A DNA stretch of 9,937 nucleotides from Candidatus Poseidonia sp. (GTDB taxonomy: Archaea; Thermoplasmatota; Poseidoniia; Poseidoniales; Poseidoniaceae). The stretch spans positions 15,541 through 25,477 of the forward strand of contig JALRLQ010000017.1 of assembly GCA_023254365.1 (NCBI GenBank), in the 5' to 3' direction. Under the pieces are notes generated by a model, which made no database searches, was not told the DNA's origin, and worked only from the letters and a program-made list of their open reading frames with translations. Below, in pieces: positions 7,631-9,937 of this stretch. Position numbers and translations under genes: made by a program. Every line of letters starts with the position of its first letter. Position 1 is the first letter of the stretch.

Positions 7631-8374
7631 TCAATCCTCGTGCGTGGACCAGCCACCATCGACGTGGAGCACGTTGCCGGTAATGCTGGCGTGAGTCAGT
7701 AAGAAGTGAACGCCTGAAGCGATGTCTTCTGCGTTTCCAGAGCGACCCATGGGGACTTTTTCAAGAACCTTGGCAAAATGCTCCGCCTCCCAGTCTGCGG
7801 CCATGATGGCCCCCGGAGCGAGGCAGTTGACGCGAATTCTGCCCGCCAGTTCGCCGGCAAGGTTCAGCATCAACTGGCGCAAACCGGCCTTGCTGGAGGT
7901 GTAGTGTGCCAGACCCTGCCAAGCTCGCCCCCACGAGGTGTCAACGATGGCCACCACGGACCCACCTGCCCGCTCGAGAACGGGAAGGAGGGCCTGCGTC
8001 AATCGGTACGGCGATTCCATGTGCAAACGGTTCAAGGAACGGTAGGATTCAAGAGGCGTCTCCTCGAAGGTTGATTGGCTATAGAACGACGCATTGTGAA
8101 CCAAACCAGCAAGGCCTTCACGAACGACAAGCGGATGTTCGAGCACGCTTTGGATGAGGCCGTCAACGTCCGCATCAACGGTGAGGTCGGCCTGCACGAT
8201 TTCGCCGCATTCGCGGTGATTCCTCGCCCTGGCTGCATCCAGGACTGCTTGAGCGTCAGCGAGGGATGAACGGACATGAACCAGCACGTACCACCCCTCG
8301 TCCATCAAACGAGCAGCCGTGGCTGCCCCAAGGCGCTGGCCTGCGCCCGTGATGAGGACCACCTGCTCGCCCAT
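7631..8374 (-). CDS. Short-chain dehydrogenase/reductase, pteridine reductase-like
   Basis: 247 residues, the usual length of a classical SDR. The Rossmann nucleotide loop TGAGQRLG is at 9-16, HVRSS at 33-37 resembles the NADPH-selecting segment of pteridine reductases, and HNAS is at 93-96. The catalytic Y158-x3-K162 is in HYTSSK. The position 13 residues before the Tyr, normally Ser, is D145, matching the Asp-Tyr-Lys arrangement known for PTR1/FolM-type pteridine reductases. LAPG (185-188) and HVDGGW near the C-terminus are typical SDR motifs. The likely reaction is NADPH-dependent reduction of a pterin or related carbonyl/imine; the substrate is inferred. The start is ATG 8374-8372. GGAAGG lies only 2 nt upstream, too close to be a good ribosome binding site. 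The gene diverges from lipA across a 125-nt gap and precedes the tRNA-Leu gene by 38 nt. Confidence 0.93.
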   Translation of the reverse strand: MGEQVVLITGAGQRLGAATAARLMDEGWYVLVHVRSSLADAQAVLDAARARNHRECGEIVQADLTVDADVDGLIQSVLEHPLVVREGLAGLVHNASFYSQSTFEETPLESYRSLNRLHMESPYRLTQALLPVLERAGGSVVAIVDTSWGRAWQGLAHYTSSKAGLRQLMLNLAGELAGRIRVNCLAPGAIMAADWEAEHFAKVLEKVPMGRSGNAEDIASGVHFLLTHASITGNVLHVDGGWSTHED

Positions 8375-8418
8375 GACCTTCCATGCCGAGGTTCAATTCA
8401 TGAAGGCTCGTATTGCCA

Positions 8419-8461
8419 GCAGGGGTTGTTTCGGCACAACACAGCCCTGCACACCTTTTTT
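8419..8461 (+). promoter_or_regulatory. Hairpin followed by T6 in the region upstream of lipA
   Basis: GCAGGG (8419-8424) pairs with CCCTGC (8445-8450). Inside, GTTGT (8425-8429) pairs with ACAAC (8436-8440) around loop TTCGGC, leaving a 4-nt bulge. Six T residues follow at 8456-8461. On the plus strand this has the shape of an intrinsic terminator or attenuator, ending 38 nt before the lipA start. There is no plus-strand gene upstream to terminate. The T-run is also about 25 nt upstream of a plausible start site near 8483, so it could act as a TATA-like element instead. Confidence 0.35.
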
Positions 8462-8485
8462 GAGAGCCACCCTTTGGCTTGGATT

Positions 8486-8493
8486 GAGGGGAG
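8486..8493 (+). promoter_or_regulatory. Ribosome binding site for lipA
   Basis: GAGGGGAG lies 6 nt upstream of ATG 8500. The next in-frame ATG (8521, M8) has no comparable motif upstream, so this site supports the longer start. Confidence 0.65.
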
Positions 8494-8499
8494 CAGAAC

Positions 8500-9513
8500 A
8501 TGGTCGGAAAACCGCTCCCAATGGCCGGTCAATCGGCGCCCTCAACACCAGCACGTCGCCTTCCCGATTGGTTTCGAACAACCCTGCCAACCGGCGACCA
8601 ACAAGCCATCTTCAACGCCACGAAATCGGCCGTGAAAGACAACCAACTGCACACCGTGTGCGAAGAAGCTCGATGCCCCAACATCCACGAATGTTGGGCA
8701 AGCGGCGATGCAACCTTCATGATCGCCGGCCAAGAATGCACCCGCGGCTGCCGTTTTTGTGCTGTCGGCACCATCAAGCGACCCCCTCCACTCGACCCGG
8801 AAGAACCGCAACATTTGGCACAGGCCGTGGCCTCAATGAATCTACGGCACGCTGTCATCACCGTCGTCAACCGTGACGACCTCCCCGACAGCGGAGCGGA
8901 GCACTACAAACAATGCATCGAAGCCGTGGCCACCTCCTGTCCCGAAGTCACGCTTGAATTGCTCTGTTCCGACTTGGCCGGTGACCTCGATGCACTTGCT
9001 CATTTGCTTGACCAGAGTCCTTTGTCGGTATTTGCTCACAATGTTGAGTGTGTCCCCCGTCTCGACAAAACCGTACGGGACGCACGTGCATCGTTTGCCC
9101 AATCCGTTTCCATTCTGCGAGAGGCCAAGCGTCTTCGCCCCGACATCATCACCAAATCCTCAATCATGGTTGGCGTGGGCGAAACGGACGACGAAATCGA
9201 CGAGGCATTGGCCTTGCTCAAGGACGCAGGCGTTGACCTCGTCACCATCGGCCAATACCTCGCTCCTTCGAAACAACACCTGGCAGTGGATCGCTTCCCC
9301 GAACCTGAACGCTACGACCAGTGGGCCTCCCTCGCCATCGACCTTGGCTTTTCAGGGGTCGCCAGCGGACCGCTGGTCAGGTCGTCGTTCAAAGCTGGCC
9401 TCTTGCTGCGAAAAACACGGGACCCTGACAATGAAGAACAGATGCTTGGTGCCTTTGTCCGCGTAGCACCTCAACGAGGAGCACCGACACCACTTAAGAC
9501 GGACGAGCCCTGA
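8500..9513 (+). CDS. lipA: Lipoyl synthase (radical SAM)
   Basis: 337 residues, normal for LipA. The enzyme inserts two sulfurs at C6 and C8 of octanoyl groups on lipoyl domains, using S-adenosylmethionine and two 4Fe-4S clusters. The auxiliary-cluster cysteines are C54, C59 and C65 (CX4CX5C in VCEEARCPNIHECW). The radical-SAM cysteines are C80, C84 and C87 (CX3CX2C in CTRGCRFC). The C-terminal RSSF (294-297) supplies the conserved Ser ligand of the auxiliary cluster; the usual motif is RSSY. Other family signatures are NRDDLPDSGA, MVGVGET and GQYLAPSKQHL. The product should act in the cytoplasm on E2 subunits. The E1 alpha gene follows after 9 nt, so both are probably on one transcript, coupling cofactor synthesis with the enzyme that needs it. 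No octanoyltransferase (LipB/LipM) is visible in the window. The family assignment is very secure. Confidence 0.98.
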   Translation: MVGKPLPMAGQSAPSTPARRLPDWFRTTLPTGDQQAIFNATKSAVKDNQLHTVCEEARCPNIHECWASGDATFMIAGQECTRGCRFCAVGTIKRPPPLDPEEPQHLAQAVASMNLRHAVITVVNRDDLPDSGAEHYKQCIEAVATSCPEVTLELLCSDLAGDLDALAHLLDQSPLSVFAHNVECVPRLDKTVRDARASFAQSVSILREAKRLRPDIITKSSIMVGVGETDDEIDEALALLKDAGVDLVTIGQYLAPSKQHLAVDRFPEPERYDQWASLAIDLGFSGVASGPLVRSSFKAGLLLRKTRDPDNEEQMLGAFVRVAPQRGAPTPLKTDEP

Positions 9514-9518
9514 GGTGA
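9512..9518 (+). promoter_or_regulatory. Ribosome binding site for the E1 alpha gene, overlapping the lipA stop
   Basis: GAGGTGA begins inside the TGA stop codon of lipA (9511-9513) and ends 4 nt before ATG 9523. The overlap supports tight operon structure and fixes the E1 alpha start. Confidence 0.75.
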
Positions 9519-9522
9519 AACA

Positions 9523-9937
9523 ATGACGGAGCGAAGCACGGTCACCACCTCGCCCTACACCATCGGCGTGGCTCCGTTCCGTCCCGGTGACGAACCCTCG
9601 TTTGGCGGTGCGTTTGAACAGCAACCAGGTGACCTCAACCGCCCCGACCCAGCCACCTGCGATGCATCCGACACGGCGGCTCACGCTCAAGGACTCATCC
9701 GTGTCCTCAACGATGACGGTGAGGCATCGGGTGAGTGGAACCCCAACCTCGACAAAGCCACCCTCATTCAAGGCCTCGAGTACATGATGCGCCTGCGAAT
9801 CTTTGACGACCGCATGATGAAAATGCAGCGCACTGGGAAACTTTCGTTCTACATGCGTTCTTTTGGCGAAGAGGCCATCGCTATCGCCCAGACCATGGCC
9901 CTTGAGGAGCAGGACTGGTTGTTCCCCTCCTACCGTC
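9523..9937 (+). CDS. bkdA1: 2-oxoacid (branched-chain) dehydrogenase E1 component, alpha subunit (C-terminus beyond window)
   Basis: The first 138 codons are present and the frame is open at the window edge. E1 alpha is the thiamine-diphosphate subunit that decarboxylates branched-chain 2-oxoacids and passes the acyl group to the lipoyl group of E2. The segment LRIFDDRMMKMQRTGK (91-106), SFYMRSFGEEAIAIAQ (108-123) and FPSYR (134-138) matches the start of the branched-chain E1 alpha core (family signatures such as SFYM..GEE). The preceding 75 residues, with SDTAAHAQGLIRVLNDDGEA and a later W, resemble as I recall it the N-terminal extension of the Pseudomonas putida BkdA1 subunit, which favours a branched-chain complex over pyruvate dehydrogenase. 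The ThDP-binding motif lies beyond the window. E1 beta, E2 and E3 genes are expected downstream. Assignment to E1 alpha is secure; branched-chain specificity is moderately so. Confidence 0.92.
   Translation, partial: MTERSTVTTSPYTIGVAPFRPGDEPSFGGAFEQQPGDLNRPDPATCDASDTAAHAQGLIRVLNDDGEASGEWNPNLDKATLIQGLEYMMRLRIFDDRMMKMQRTGKLSFYMRSFGEEAIAIAQTMALEEQDWLFPSYR

Noticed and set aside
8319..8876. Plus-strand open frame of 185 codons overlapping the dehydrogenase start and lipA
   Set aside because: It overlaps two well-supported genes out of frame, and its Arg/Pro-rich composition is typical of a shadow frame.

Overview
The window reads as a chromosomal segment of a marine planktonic archaeon, most likely Marine Group II (Candidatus Poseidoniia). 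This is inferred from a very large secreted protein with thrombospondin type 3 (TSP3) calcium-binding repeats, a second giant membrane-anchored beta-rich surface protein with a very acidic C-terminal tail, a class II tRNA-Leu with encoded CCA, and compact gene spacing. No single universal marker settles the lineage. The metabolic genes on the right look bacterial in type, so a bacterium is not excluded.

Layout. The minus strand carries, in transcription order from right to left: a pteridine-reductase-like short-chain dehydrogenase (8374-7631), a tRNA-Leu(UAA) gene (7592-7506), a 981-residue surface protein with an N-terminal membrane segment, a large beta-rich ectodomain, one C-terminal transmembrane helix and an acidic tail (7406-4461), and the first 1458 codons of a giant secreted protein (4375 to beyond position 1). 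The giant protein has a signal peptide, about 650 residues of TSP3 repeats, a transglutaminase-like domain that keeps the Cys and Asp but appears to lack the catalytic His, and a series of Ig-like/carboxypeptidase-regulatory-like modules. On the plus strand, diverging from the dehydrogenase, are lipA (lipoyl synthase, 8500-9513) and, 9 nt downstream, the 5' part of a branched-chain 2-oxoacid dehydrogenase E1 alpha gene (from 9523).

How the genes work together. lipA and the E1 alpha gene form an evident operon: LipA makes the lipoyl cofactor carried by the E2 subunit of the complex to which E1 alpha belongs. The two giant surface proteins are in tandem on one strand, 85 nt apart, and probably act together at the cell envelope; their substrate cannot be read from the sequence. 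The dehydrogenase and tRNA are housekeeping neighbours.

Points worth a second look: the missing transglutaminase His, a 14-bp copy of the tRNA 3' end (CCA included) 80 bp downstream of the tRNA, a hairpin followed by T6 just upstream of lipA, and a Pseudomonas-type E1 alpha in a presumed archaeon. There is no gene-free stretch longer than 300 bases. I see no insertion sequence, CRISPR array or rRNA.
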